The notes beneath the pieces were generated by a model. That model saw only the letters and a program-made list of their open reading frames with translations. It was not told where the DNA came from and searched no databases. The position numbers and the translations under genes are program-made. A stretch of 15,106 nt of DNA from DATJMJ01 sp035503975 (GTDB taxonomy: Bacteria > Actinomycetota > Acidimicrobiia > Acidimicrobiales > Palsa-688): positions 1 to 15,106 of the forward strand of contig DATJST010000228.1 in NCBI GenBank assembly GCA_035503975.1, in the 5' to 3' direction. The stretch's first letter is position 1; each line of letters opens with the position of its first letter. Of the stretch, positions 6,774 to 13,869 are shown piece by piece.

Positions 6774-8021
6774 CTATTGGATCGTCTGATCACTCCAGGT
6801 CGAGCCGTCCCAATGCTCGGCAAGAGCATGCCAACCGTGAACTCCCTGGCTGTAATCTCCGACAGCCTCACATGAGACGCTGGCAATGCACGAGATCGAG
6901 TTGAGCTCGGCCGGTCCCTTCCCTTTGGCCCCGGCCGGGCCGGCCGCGCCCTGCGACGCCCACGTCTTCCCATTCCAGGACTCAGCAAGTAGCTGCTTGG
7001 AAGTCGCGCTGTAACCGACCGCCTCGCAGACACCGGCCGCGGCGCACGAGACCGAGCTGAGCACAACGTCGCCAGATGTTCCGCTCCGAGAGACTGGCTG
7101 GCGTGCCCAATCGTGGCCGTCCCAGCCCTCAGCCAAACCGCTGTTTGTCCCGAGGTCGAAGCCCACCGCTTCGCAATCCTCGATCGTCGCACAGGACACG
7201 GAAGCAAGGCCAGCCAAGCGAGCGTCGGCATTCGCCACGCTCGACTGCACCTCCCAGGTCGAGCCGTCCCATTCCTCGGCGAGAGGGGTTATTGCTCCGG
7301 TTGCGCCAACGTATTGACCAACAGCCTCGCAGAATGACGCCGATAGGCACGACACACCCGTCAGGCTTGGGTCCCGTGCCCCAGCGACCAGCGGGGTCGT
7401 TTGAGCGCTCCACGCGCCGCCATTCCACTTGGCAGCGAAGGTTGTCAGCTTCGTCTTGGTCTCGGCTGTCCCTACCGCCTCGCACATGCGTGGTGTCGCA
7501 CAGGAGACGGCAGCCAGGGACGCATTTATGAAGGGCCTGGGGACCGCGACCTGCTGCAACTGCCACGTGCGCCCATCCCAGCTGGCAGCGAGGTAGGCGC
7601 TCTGCACGGGGCCCGCCTGAAGGCGTGAGCTATTAACAGCTTCACAACTATTTGCGTCCGCACACGACACGCCGCTCATTGTAAAATTGGACATGCCGAG
7701 CAGGATCTTCCCGGCGACTGGGGCCCATCCGGAACCATTCCAGCGCTCCGCGACAGAGGATTGGTAACCGGAGCTGGTGCGGTTGTAGCCGACGGCCGCG
7801 CATGATCGCGCGCCCGTACAAGACACGCCGGACAGGTAACCGCCTGATGAGTACTGGAGGCCCTTGGCCTGTTTGGTGGCCTGGTCTCGCTGACCGTGCA
7901 ATGTCGGCAAGACCTGGGCGACAACCGGCGGAACGGACGCCGCCAGCGAAGTTCCAGCCGCGGCAGCTGCCAACGCCCACAGTACTGGGCGAACCGTTGA
8001 GCTGTAATGAAATGCACTCAT
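6774..8021 (-). CDS. Secreted seven-repeat protein with a Cys-x5-Cys pair in every repeat
   Basis: This 415-residue exported protein has no established function that I can name. The ATG at 8021 is chosen over the TTG at 8030 because GAGG then lies about 10 nt upstream. Residues 1 to about 35 form a signal peptide (hydrophobic LWALAAAAAGTSLAASV). The rest is seven repeats of about 50 residues. Each has a VSC-x5-C(E/A)AV core and ends with W-[D/N]-G-x2-W. The cysteines pair at 68/74, 120/126, 174/180, 225/231, 277/283, 326/332 and 378/384, and I see no unpaired cysteine in the mature part. Seven beta-rich units of this size suggest a seven-bladed propeller with one small disulphide loop per blade. 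Repeat families of this kind recur as hypothetical secreted proteins in Actinobacteria. The 274 bp between it and the upstream paralogue hold no clear gene or promoter. Confidence 0.88.
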   Translation of the reverse strand: MSAFHYSSTVRPVLWALAAAAAGTSLAASVPPVVAQVLPTLHGQRDQATKQAKGLQYSSGGYLSGVSCTGARSCAAVGYNRTSSGYQSSVAERWNGSGWAPVAGKILLGMSNFTMSGVSCADANSCEAVNSSRLQAGPVQSAYLAASWDGRTWQLQQVAVPRPFINASLAAVSCATPRMCEAVGTAETKTKLTTFAAKWNGGAWSAQTTPLVAGARDPSLTGVSCLSASFCEAVGQYVGATGAITPLAEEWDGSTWEVQSSVANADARLAGLASVSCATIEDCEAVGFDLGTNSGLAEGWDGHDWARQPVSRSGTSGDVVLSSVSCAAAGVCEAVGYSATSKQLLAESWNGKTWASQGAAGPAGAKGKGPAELNSISCIASVSCEAVGDYSQGVHGWHALAEHWDGSTWSDQTIQ

Positions 8022-8295
8022 GTTCGTCAAACCTCACCGCTCATGGTGATCTCGGCGCATTCCCAGAAGCCTTGCCTCAGAGCGACCAACAGAGATGCCG
8101 TCGGCCAACGACTTTGCGAGGGCACTTTTGCCAACGGCGAAGGGCGCGCCAAGGCCCTTCACAATTTAGTCTATCTCTCGTGTGGGTTAGGCGGCGAACC
8201 TAAGAGGCCGTCAATCCCCGAAACTGGGCTGTTCGGCACTTCACCACCGTGCAGGTAAAATGCCCGACGCTCACGGTCGCTGCCTGCCAGGGTAC

Positions 8296-10773
8296 TCAAG
8301 TACCTGTGTAGCTGGCGACCACAGCCTCACCGCCAGAGCCAGGCACAGTAACGGCGGCCGTCCCTCCGTAGCCGTCAGCCGCAAGCTGGGACAACGACCC
8401 GAACGGCCACAGCTGGCCGTCGAAGCTTACGTACACCAAGCCGGCGTGGCTCAGCAATACCCCGTTCGCTATTGTGGCCGACTTCAGGTTTGAAGCTACG
8501 GCCCCGGTCAGCGGCTTAGCCTTGTCGGCCTTGCGTATGACAGCCAGTGAAGCTGGGTTCGGCACCCCAAAGGCGCGGCCGCCAGCCAAAACGTAGTATG
8601 CACCAGAAGAAGCGATGATCGCGCCGTCGGCCGTCGTAGACAGCGCGTTAGCTGCGGTCCCCTCTGAGCCTGCAGTCTTGCCAACTGTCAAGCCGGACAA
8701 GCTCGTCACCGTAACGACGAGGGCTGGATCGTACCCGTCGCCGAGGAACTGTGCTGGGGTGGCGAAGCCGTGCAGGTCGCCGTCAGTGCCGACGACGTAG
8801 ATGGTCGTAGAGCCATTGACCGGCCTGGTGAACACCAAGGTGCCGGCCCTGGGAGCGGCCGTTGGCGGGTTCACGCCCGTTGGCGCGGCAAGGATGGCAG
8901 CGTGGTCGACCTTCTGTAGTGCCGCCAACGCCGTCGTCGACCCGACGGCAAAAGCATGTCCCCCTGCAAAAACATAGTCGGTGCCCGAGAAGCTCACGAT
9001 CGCCCCGTTCGGGTAGGCCGTGTCTGAATGCGGGAATGCGGAGGCGCCCACAAGCCCGGTCAATGCGCCAACAAGCGTAAGCGTATAGGTACTACTCGCA
9101 GTCGCAGGGTTGACGACGTCCAAAATGGCAATACTTAGGTGGTCACCGGCCGCGATCGTGCCCGGAGAACTTATTGTGACGTCGTCAGTACCTCCGCCAA
9201 TGACTGCCGTCGTGACAACGCCGCTGCCTGCCGGATTTGTCAGGTCCGCAATTGTGTAATCCTCAGGACTGGCAGGGAACACTGTACCCGTAGGGCCCTG
9301 GATACCTATAGGTGCTCCAGTCGCGATATAGCCAGACGCAACTACGTTGGAAATTGCGTACGTCGCGAGGGCGCTCGTTGTAATGGGGCTCACGGCGACC
9401 ACAACGCCCGAGGTGGTGCTGGACCCGATGGAGTACGGTGGAGCGTCAACGGCGAGCACGTCGGCGGTGGTCGAGAGCTGGAAGTCCGCCACGGTGCCGG
9501 CGGGCGGGTTCGTTACATTTGCGAACGTGAGCGCTACGACGTCCCCGGCCTCGATGGTGTCGAGTACGGGAACGTCGATATAGCCATCTCCCAGGATGCT
9601 GGTGGTGGCCACGTACTGCCAAGGCCGGGCACTGTCCGTCACCAGGACGCCCGTGACGGTCGTGAAGTTGGTCGGCCCGCTGGTCTCGCTGATGAAGATC
9701 TCGCCACCCGCCGCAACTGTCGAATATGCCTTGAACTGGACGACATAGCTGGTGGTCGTGCTTGCGGCAGCGGAGGATGGGGCTACGGTGACGCCGCTCA
9801 CAGCGTTGCCAAATGTGATCGAGTTCGTGGGCTCGGGCATCCCGTTGCCCGGAGTGACGCTTATGTCGTTGGCCTGCGTCACCGACGATGCGATGGGATT
9901 GGTCCCTGTTGCAGTGACATCAAGCACGTCCCCGGTCACCAAGGCCGTCGAGAGCGTCAGCTCCACCGCCTGCCCGCTCCCGAGTATCAACGGGCTACCC
10001 ACGATGGGGTCCACCGTCGGTGTACCGCCCACAGGAGTGTAGGTGACCGAGTAGCCACTGGCGCCGGAGTAGAACGTGATCCACTCGGTGCCTTGCGTGA
10101 CACCCGCCGTCAGCTCTAACAAATTGCCGCTACCACTAAGGTTTGTGACCGCCACGTTGCTGATGCTGTAGTTGGTGTTCGCGCCAAAACTGCGGCTCAC
10201 CGCAACAAGAGTTGCGCCGTTTGTCCCCACCGCGACCAGATTGGAAACCTGCGCGGAACTGCCCGACGTGCCGACGGAAAAGTCGAAGTTCCCGATCGTG
10301 ATCGGTGCGAAAACCGTGAAGTCAACCTCAACAGTTGCCCCAGCCGGGATACTGCACGACGACTGGATGTCGATGATGAGATCCGACGGCGAGTCGATCC
10401 CAGGGCCGGCTTCCCCTGCTGTACCCGCCTGGATGCAGCCCGCGGTCGCCGCGACCATGTCGATGTTGTACGGCGCCGAGCCCAACGTCTCAGAAGGGAC
10501 GATAGAGATCCAGCTACCGTTGCTGCCTGCGAGGGCGGAGGTAACTGGAAAGCTGACCTCAAAGCCGGTTGCGACGTCACTTGTGGCTGTTGTCGGCGAC
10601 ACCACAACGCCCGAAGTGCTCGCGGGCGACCCCACGGTGTAGTCAGTGCTGGTCACGTCGGCGTTGGCAATTCCGGGCGACAAACCGATGAACGAGCACG
10701 CCATTACCGCCGCGCTAAGCGCCAGCTTGGCACAAGTCGTCCGCCAATGACGAGCAATCCGACGCTCCAGCAC
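8296..10773 (-). CDS. Large secreted modular surface protein, paralogue 1
   Basis: This 825-residue protein starts at the GTG at 10773, set by GGGAGG 6 nt upstream. The frame is open 32 codons further, but that part has no support. A signal peptide (1-38, ending IANA) is followed by four beta-rich stalk modules at about 39-175, 190-310, 317-437 and 447-570. Later modules share an SGV-x-V-SP start and an AGD...NP end. Module 1 has two cysteines (113, 140) with a CSIPAGATVEV motif shared with paralogue 2. The last 239 residues, from YPNG, form a four-repeat A-B-A-B domain. The composition is rich in Ser, Thr, Gly, Ala and Val, with almost no Cys or Met, as in S-layer proteins and adhesins. There is no membrane anchor or sorting signal. 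The surface role is inferred and the exact function is unknown. The stop codon lies in a small palindrome (GGTACT-CA-AGTACC). Confidence 0.88.
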   Translation of the reverse strand: MLERRIARHWRTTCAKLALSAAVMACSFIGLSPGIANADVTSTDYTVGSPASTSGVVVSPTTATSDVATGFEVSFPVTSALAGSNGSWISIVPSETLGSAPYNIDMVAATAGCIQAGTAGEAGPGIDSPSDLIIDIQSSCSIPAGATVEVDFTVFAPITIGNFDFSVGTSGSSAQVSNLVAVGTNGATLVAVSRSFGANTNYSISNVAVTNLSGSGNLLELTAGVTQGTEWITFYSGASGYSVTYTPVGGTPTVDPIVGSPLILGSGQAVELTLSTALVTGDVLDVTATGTNPIASSVTQANDISVTPGNGMPEPTNSITFGNAVSGVTVAPSSAAASTTTSYVVQFKAYSTVAAGGEIFISETSGPTNFTTVTGVLVTDSARPWQYVATTSILGDGYIDVPVLDTIEAGDVVALTFANVTNPPAGTVADFQLSTTADVLAVDAPPYSIGSSTTSGVVVAVSPITTSALATYAISNVVASGYIATGAPIGIQGPTGTVFPASPEDYTIADLTNPAGSGVVTTAVIGGGTDDVTISSPGTIAAGDHLSIAILDVVNPATASSTYTLTLVGALTGLVGASAFPHSDTAYPNGAIVSFSGTDYVFAGGHAFAVGSTTALAALQKVDHAAILAAPTGVNPPTAAPRAGTLVFTRPVNGSTTIYVVGTDGDLHGFATPAQFLGDGYDPALVVTVTSLSGLTVGKTAGSEGTAANALSTTADGAIIASSGAYYVLAGGRAFGVPNPASLAVIRKADKAKPLTGAVASNLKSATIANGVLLSHAGLVYVSFDGQLWPFGSLSQLAADGYGGTAAVTVPGSGGEAVVASYTGT

Positions 10774-10779
10774 GGTACA

Positions 10780-10785
10780 CCTCCC
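10780..10785 (-). promoter_or_regulatory. Ribosome binding site that sets the paralogue 1 start
   Basis: GGGAGG on the minus strand lies 6 nt before the GTG at 10773. The signal peptide then begins after about ten residues, as expected. Confidence 0.7.
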
Positions 10786-10869
10786 AGAGACAGAGCTGAG
10801 CCTACCACGGACTGGGTACCGGTCTATAAGCGCACGCGCGATAGGCGCTGAGAAGGGCCGGTACACCAC

Positions 10870-10901
10870 AAAAAGAAGGGCGGCCCGCAGGCCGCCCTTC
10901 T
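10870..10901 (-). terminator. Intrinsic terminator of paralogue 2
   Basis: Minus-strand reading gives a perfect 11-bp stem GAAGGGCGGCC/GGCCGCCCTTC around a 4-nt loop, followed directly by TTTTT. It lies 45 bp after the stop at 10946. A second short hairpin (CCGGCC-AAA-GGCCGG, 10915-10929) lies between the stop and this terminator. It suggests that paralogue 2 is transcribed apart from paralogue 1. Confidence 0.88.
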
Positions 10902-10945
10902 CAGTGGGTCAGGTCCGGCCTTTGGCCGGCCTTAGCTTGTTGGAA

Positions 10946-13546
10946 CTATGAGCCGCTATAGGTGGTGACGACCGGAAGGCCACCGATGTTGGGCACGGTA
11001 ATCGACGCAGTGCCCGCATAGCCGTCCGCGCCAAACTGGGTGCTCGACTTGAACGGGAACACGTCGCCGACATAACCGACGTACACCGTGCCGCTCAGAG
11101 TCAACAGGGCGCCTGTTGCGAACGTCGCGCCGGTCTGAGTGGTACCGATGGTGCCCGTGAGAGCAACGGCATCGTCGGTCTTACGAACGACCTGCAGCGC
11201 TGCCGGCGTGGGTATGCCGAACGCTTTGCTGCCGTCGAACACGTAGTACGTGCCCGAGGAGTCCACGACGGCCCCATCCGCTGAAGTGGCCAGGGCATTC
11301 GCCGAAGCACCTTCAGCACCAGCGGTGCTGCCCACGGTCAAGCCACCCATGTTGGGCACAGTCACCGCAAGGGCGGGGTCGAACCCGTCACCGAGGTACT
11401 GGGCGCCAGTGGCAAAACCGTGTAGCTGGCCGTCGTTACCGACCACGTAGATGGTTGCATTGGCATTGATCGCATTGGTCGTGATCAACGTTCCGGGCCG
11501 GGGAGCCGCCGTGGGCAACAGCGCACCCGATGCGGCTTTCAATACCGTGGCATGGTCAACGGCCTCCAGCTTCAGCAACAACGTCGGCGTGGCAATGCCG
11601 AACGGATGGCCACCGGCAAAGACATAGTCGGTGCCCGCGAAGTCGATTATCGACCCGTTGGGGTACGTCACGTTCGCGTCCGGGAACGGGGCAACACCAG
11701 TTTGCGCTTCCACGGGACCGGTAATGGTGAGGTTGTCCGTGCTGCTCGACGTGCTCGGGTTGATCACGTCAGAGACGGTGATGGTCAGCAGGTCGCCGGA
11801 GTTAATGTTGTTTGGCGGAGACAAGGTCACAAAGTTGGCTGCGTTGTACGTAACCAAGCTGAAAGTGCCCGAACCTGACGACGTCGTCGAGTCGGTGACC
11901 AGGAAGTCCGCCCCGTTGTCTGGGAAGACCGTGCCGGACGGAGCAGTCAGTTCGATTTCGTTGCCGGGTTCACCACTGCTGCCGCCTGTGATGGCGCCAC
12001 TGGCGTAAAGGCCCGTAACGGTGTAGGTGGCGACTGACCCAACGGTGCTGGGGCTGACGGACACGTTGACGCCCGAGGTGCCCGACGCATTGATGGCGTA
12101 GGTCGGTGCTGGCGTCGCGATCGGGTCGCCCGCTGTCCAAACGTCGAAGTCGCTGTAGGTACCGTTAGCCGGGTTGACGACGTCAACCAGCGTGACTGTG
12201 ACCGTGTCCCCGGCGTTGATCGTGTTGCCGCCGAGCGGGACCTCGATCTCGTCACTGGAGGGTACTGTCGCGCCGCCAACGGGGACCACATAGTGCCAAC
12301 CTGCGGTCGTGTCGTTGACGAGGATGCCACCAGAGGAGGTGTTTGCGCCGCTGAAGTTCGTCGGGCCGGTCGATTCCTCGATGAAGATATCGCCCGCTCC
12401 GGTGGTGCAGCTGCTGGTACCCACGCAGGTCGTCGCCTTGAACGTCACGGTATAAGTGGCCGTGTCGTTGGCAACAGCCGGCGACGGGCTTGCGGTAACA
12501 GCGGTAACCGCTGACCCGAAGCTCAAACCGTCGACAGGGGTAGACTCGGTAGTACCCCCACCGACCTCGGTGAAGACCGAGCTGGAGATGTTACCGGGAG
12601 TAAGGGACACATTCGCGAACCCTGAGGCCGGGTTGGTCACCAGGGCGGTGATGTTGACCGTGCTGTCGTTGGCAATCGCGTTGGTGACTGTTAGGAACAC
12701 CGTGTCCGTGGGTGTACCCGCGTTGGCCGCTGTGCCTATGGCGACACCGGTGACGGCGTCAGAGGTGGCGGAGCCACCCGACGGCGTCTCGGTGACCGTG
12801 TAGCCAGCAGTACCGGAGTACCAATCGGTACCCACGTTGCTGGACACGATCTCAATCGTCGAGAAGCTGGCGGTGAGGGAGCTCCAAGCTCCGCCGGACG
12901 CACCAGAAGCACCGATGTCGTCTATGGTCCAAGTGGTGTTTACACCAGAGCTCTCAGACGCCGCCGACAGGGTTGGCGGCACAGAGTTGATCGTAACGGT
13001 CGGGCTGTTGGCCGCCGTCGAGTTCTCACTGGTGTAGACGGTGAAGTTGAAGTTCGCGGTTGGGTCAGTGGCATCGAAGGTGACCTCGACGGTGGCACCC
13101 GCGGGGATCGAGCAGGCACTCGAGGTCAGGGTGATCCTGAAGCCGTAGCTGGTACTTGTCGTATCGTCACCGGATTGCAGGCAGGTGCCCGAAATCACAT
13201 CGACCGACGAAGCTGTATCAGCAACAGTGTTGCCAGTGGTCGAGTCGCCGATCGTGATCGTGTCCGGGACGGAGTACGACAGTGCCGCGGGGCTGGTGAA
13301 GGTAACCGTGTAGCTCTGATCTGTGGCCGAGGCCAACGCCGAGGTCGGGGACACCGTGACCCCCGTCACAACGCCAGTCGGAGAGCCGATGGTGTAGTTG
13401 TTGGTGCTGAAGGCGTACGCCGGCAAGGCGGTTATGGCCGCCAACCCGCCGAACGTACCCACGGCCAACGCGATACCACCAGCTACGAACTTGGTACCTC
13501 TGCGTGCCCACCTCGGCGACAGTGCCGATAGGTGCTTTGCTTGCAA
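10946..13546 (-). CDS. Large secreted modular surface protein, paralogue 2
   Basis: This 866-residue protein starts at the TTG at 13546, supported by a perfect AGGAGG 10 nt upstream and by the signal peptide that follows (1-45, ending LPAYA). The frame stays open to a GTG at 13780, but that would bury the signal under 78 extra residues. Four stalk modules align in order with paralogue 1. Module 1 has cysteines at 122 and 145 and the same CSIPAGATVEV motif. Module 3 alone has an extra C-x5-C pair (374, 380). From YPNG (residue 628) the last 239 residues form the conserved A-B-A-B domain. The sequence is rich in Thr, Ser, Gly and Ala, with no anchor or sorting motif. The strong ribosome binding site, strong terminator and structured leader suggest high or controlled expression, as for an S-layer-type protein. 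The role is inferred. Confidence 0.88.
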   Translation of the reverse strand: MQAKHLSALSPRWARRGTKFVAGGIALAVGTFGGLAAITALPAYAFSTNNYTIGSPTGVVTGVTVSPTSALASATDQSYTVTFTSPAALSYSVPDTITIGDSTTGNTVADTASSVDVISGTCLQSGDDTTSTSYGFRITLTSSACSIPAGATVEVTFDATDPTANFNFTVYTSENSTAANSPTVTINSVPPTLSAASESSGVNTTWTIDDIGASGASGGAWSSLTASFSTIEIVSSNVGTDWYSGTAGYTVTETPSGGSATSDAVTGVAIGTAANAGTPTDTVFLTVTNAIANDSTVNITALVTNPASGFANVSLTPGNISSSVFTEVGGGTTESTPVDGLSFGSAVTAVTASPSPAVANDTATYTVTFKATTCVGTSSCTTGAGDIFIEESTGPTNFSGANTSSGGILVNDTTAGWHYVVPVGGATVPSSDEIEVPLGGNTINAGDTVTVTLVDVVNPANGTYSDFDVWTAGDPIATPAPTYAINASGTSGVNVSVSPSTVGSVATYTVTGLYASGAITGGSSGEPGNEIELTAPSGTVFPDNGADFLVTDSTTSSGSGTFSLVTYNAANFVTLSPPNNINSGDLLTITVSDVINPSTSSSTDNLTITGPVEAQTGVAPFPDANVTYPNGSIIDFAGTDYVFAGGHPFGIATPTLLLKLEAVDHATVLKAASGALLPTAAPRPGTLITTNAINANATIYVVGNDGQLHGFATGAQYLGDGFDPALAVTVPNMGGLTVGSTAGAEGASANALATSADGAVVDSSGTYYVFDGSKAFGIPTPAALQVVRKTDDAVALTGTIGTTQTGATFATGALLTLSGTVYVGYVGDVFPFKSSTQFGADGYAGTASITVPNIGGLPVVTTYSGS

Positions 13547-13556
13547 GTTGAGTTTC

Positions 13557-13562
13557 CCTCCT
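13557..13562 (-). promoter_or_regulatory. Perfect Shine-Dalgarno for a TTG start
   Basis: AGGAGG on the minus strand lies 10 nt before the TTG at 13546. It is the main evidence for this rare start codon and against the upstream GTG at 13780. Confidence 0.75.
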
Positions 13563-13797
13563 AGGTAGGGTGAACGTATGACCGCGCTAAGCGCGGTGTT
13601 TCGCGCCGTGCGCCACAAGGGCCCTTCGAGGCGACGGTCAGACTGGACCTTAGTCCCTGACCAAGCCGCGCCGGCGGACCTTGGAGCGCCGTGCTCGTCG
13701 CCCCGCTCCGGAAGCAGGGCAGTAGTGAGACGGAGAGACCGCGGGCGCGTCACATAAATGCTGGCTGAACCCCGGCTCACTCATGCAGTGGCTATAC

Positions 13798-13849
13798 CCC
13801 GCTGGAGGGTCAAGCCTCTCAGGCGCTACCCGTAAGTCCCTTCAGCGGG
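13798..13849. repeat. 12-bp inverted repeat with an inner hairpin
   Basis: CCCGCTGGAGGG (13798-13809) pairs with CCCTTCAGCGGG (13838-13849). The single imperfect pair is G.T on the plus strand and A.C on the minus strand. An inner GCCT-CTC-AGGC stem lies at 13814-13824. It sits just beyond the paralogue 3 stop, and no T-tract follows on the minus strand. It may be a factor-dependent termination element or part of a structured leader RNA. Confidence 0.5.
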
Positions 13850-13869
13850 TCGATCCCGCCGTAACGGCG

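Larger units (their letters stand above)
13547..13869 (-). other. Intergenic leader of paralogue 2, rich in hairpins
   Basis: This 323-bp region between paralogue 3 and paralogue 2 shows no convincing gene. It holds a 7-bp perfect hairpin with a TAA/TTA loop (ACCGCGC/GCGCGGT, 13581-13597). It also holds a two-part stem (GGTCAG/CTGACC around GGAC/GTCC, 13636-13662) and the long inverted repeat at 13798-13849. I could not place a reliable -35/-10 pair. It probably contains the promoter and a long 5' leader of paralogue 2, and the termination region of paralogue 3. Confidence 0.45.

Noticed and set aside
8168..8214. TTGACG (8209-8214) and TAGACT (8168-8173) on the minus strand as a promoter of the seven-repeat protein.
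   Set aside because: The spacing is 35 bp, about twice what a sigma-70 type promoter allows, and neither box has a good partner at 16-18 bp.
9139..10119. 326-codon plus-strand frame inside paralogue 1.
   Set aside because: It is antisense to a well-supported gene, its Arg/Cys/Gly-rich composition is typical of shadow frames, and it has no ribosome binding site.
13547..13780. 78-residue N-terminal extension of paralogue 2 to a GTG at 13780.
   Set aside because: It would place the signal peptide inside the protein, and the AGGAGG before the TTG at 13546 explains the start better.
13811..13830. CTCTCAGG on the plus strand, with GGAGAG upstream (about 13732), recalling a glycine riboswitch; CTGAGA on the minus strand, recalling a TPP riboswitch.
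   Set aside because: The plus-strand reading lacks the GAAGGAGCAA-like core at the right place and leads into the antisense of paralogue 3. The minus-strand reading lacks the other TPP boxes (no TGAACCTGATC-like block).
13841..13860. AGCGGGTCGATCCCGCC on the plus strand looks like a tRNA T-arm.
   Set aside because: The loop is only 5 nt, and no acceptor, D or anticodon arm can be fitted around it.
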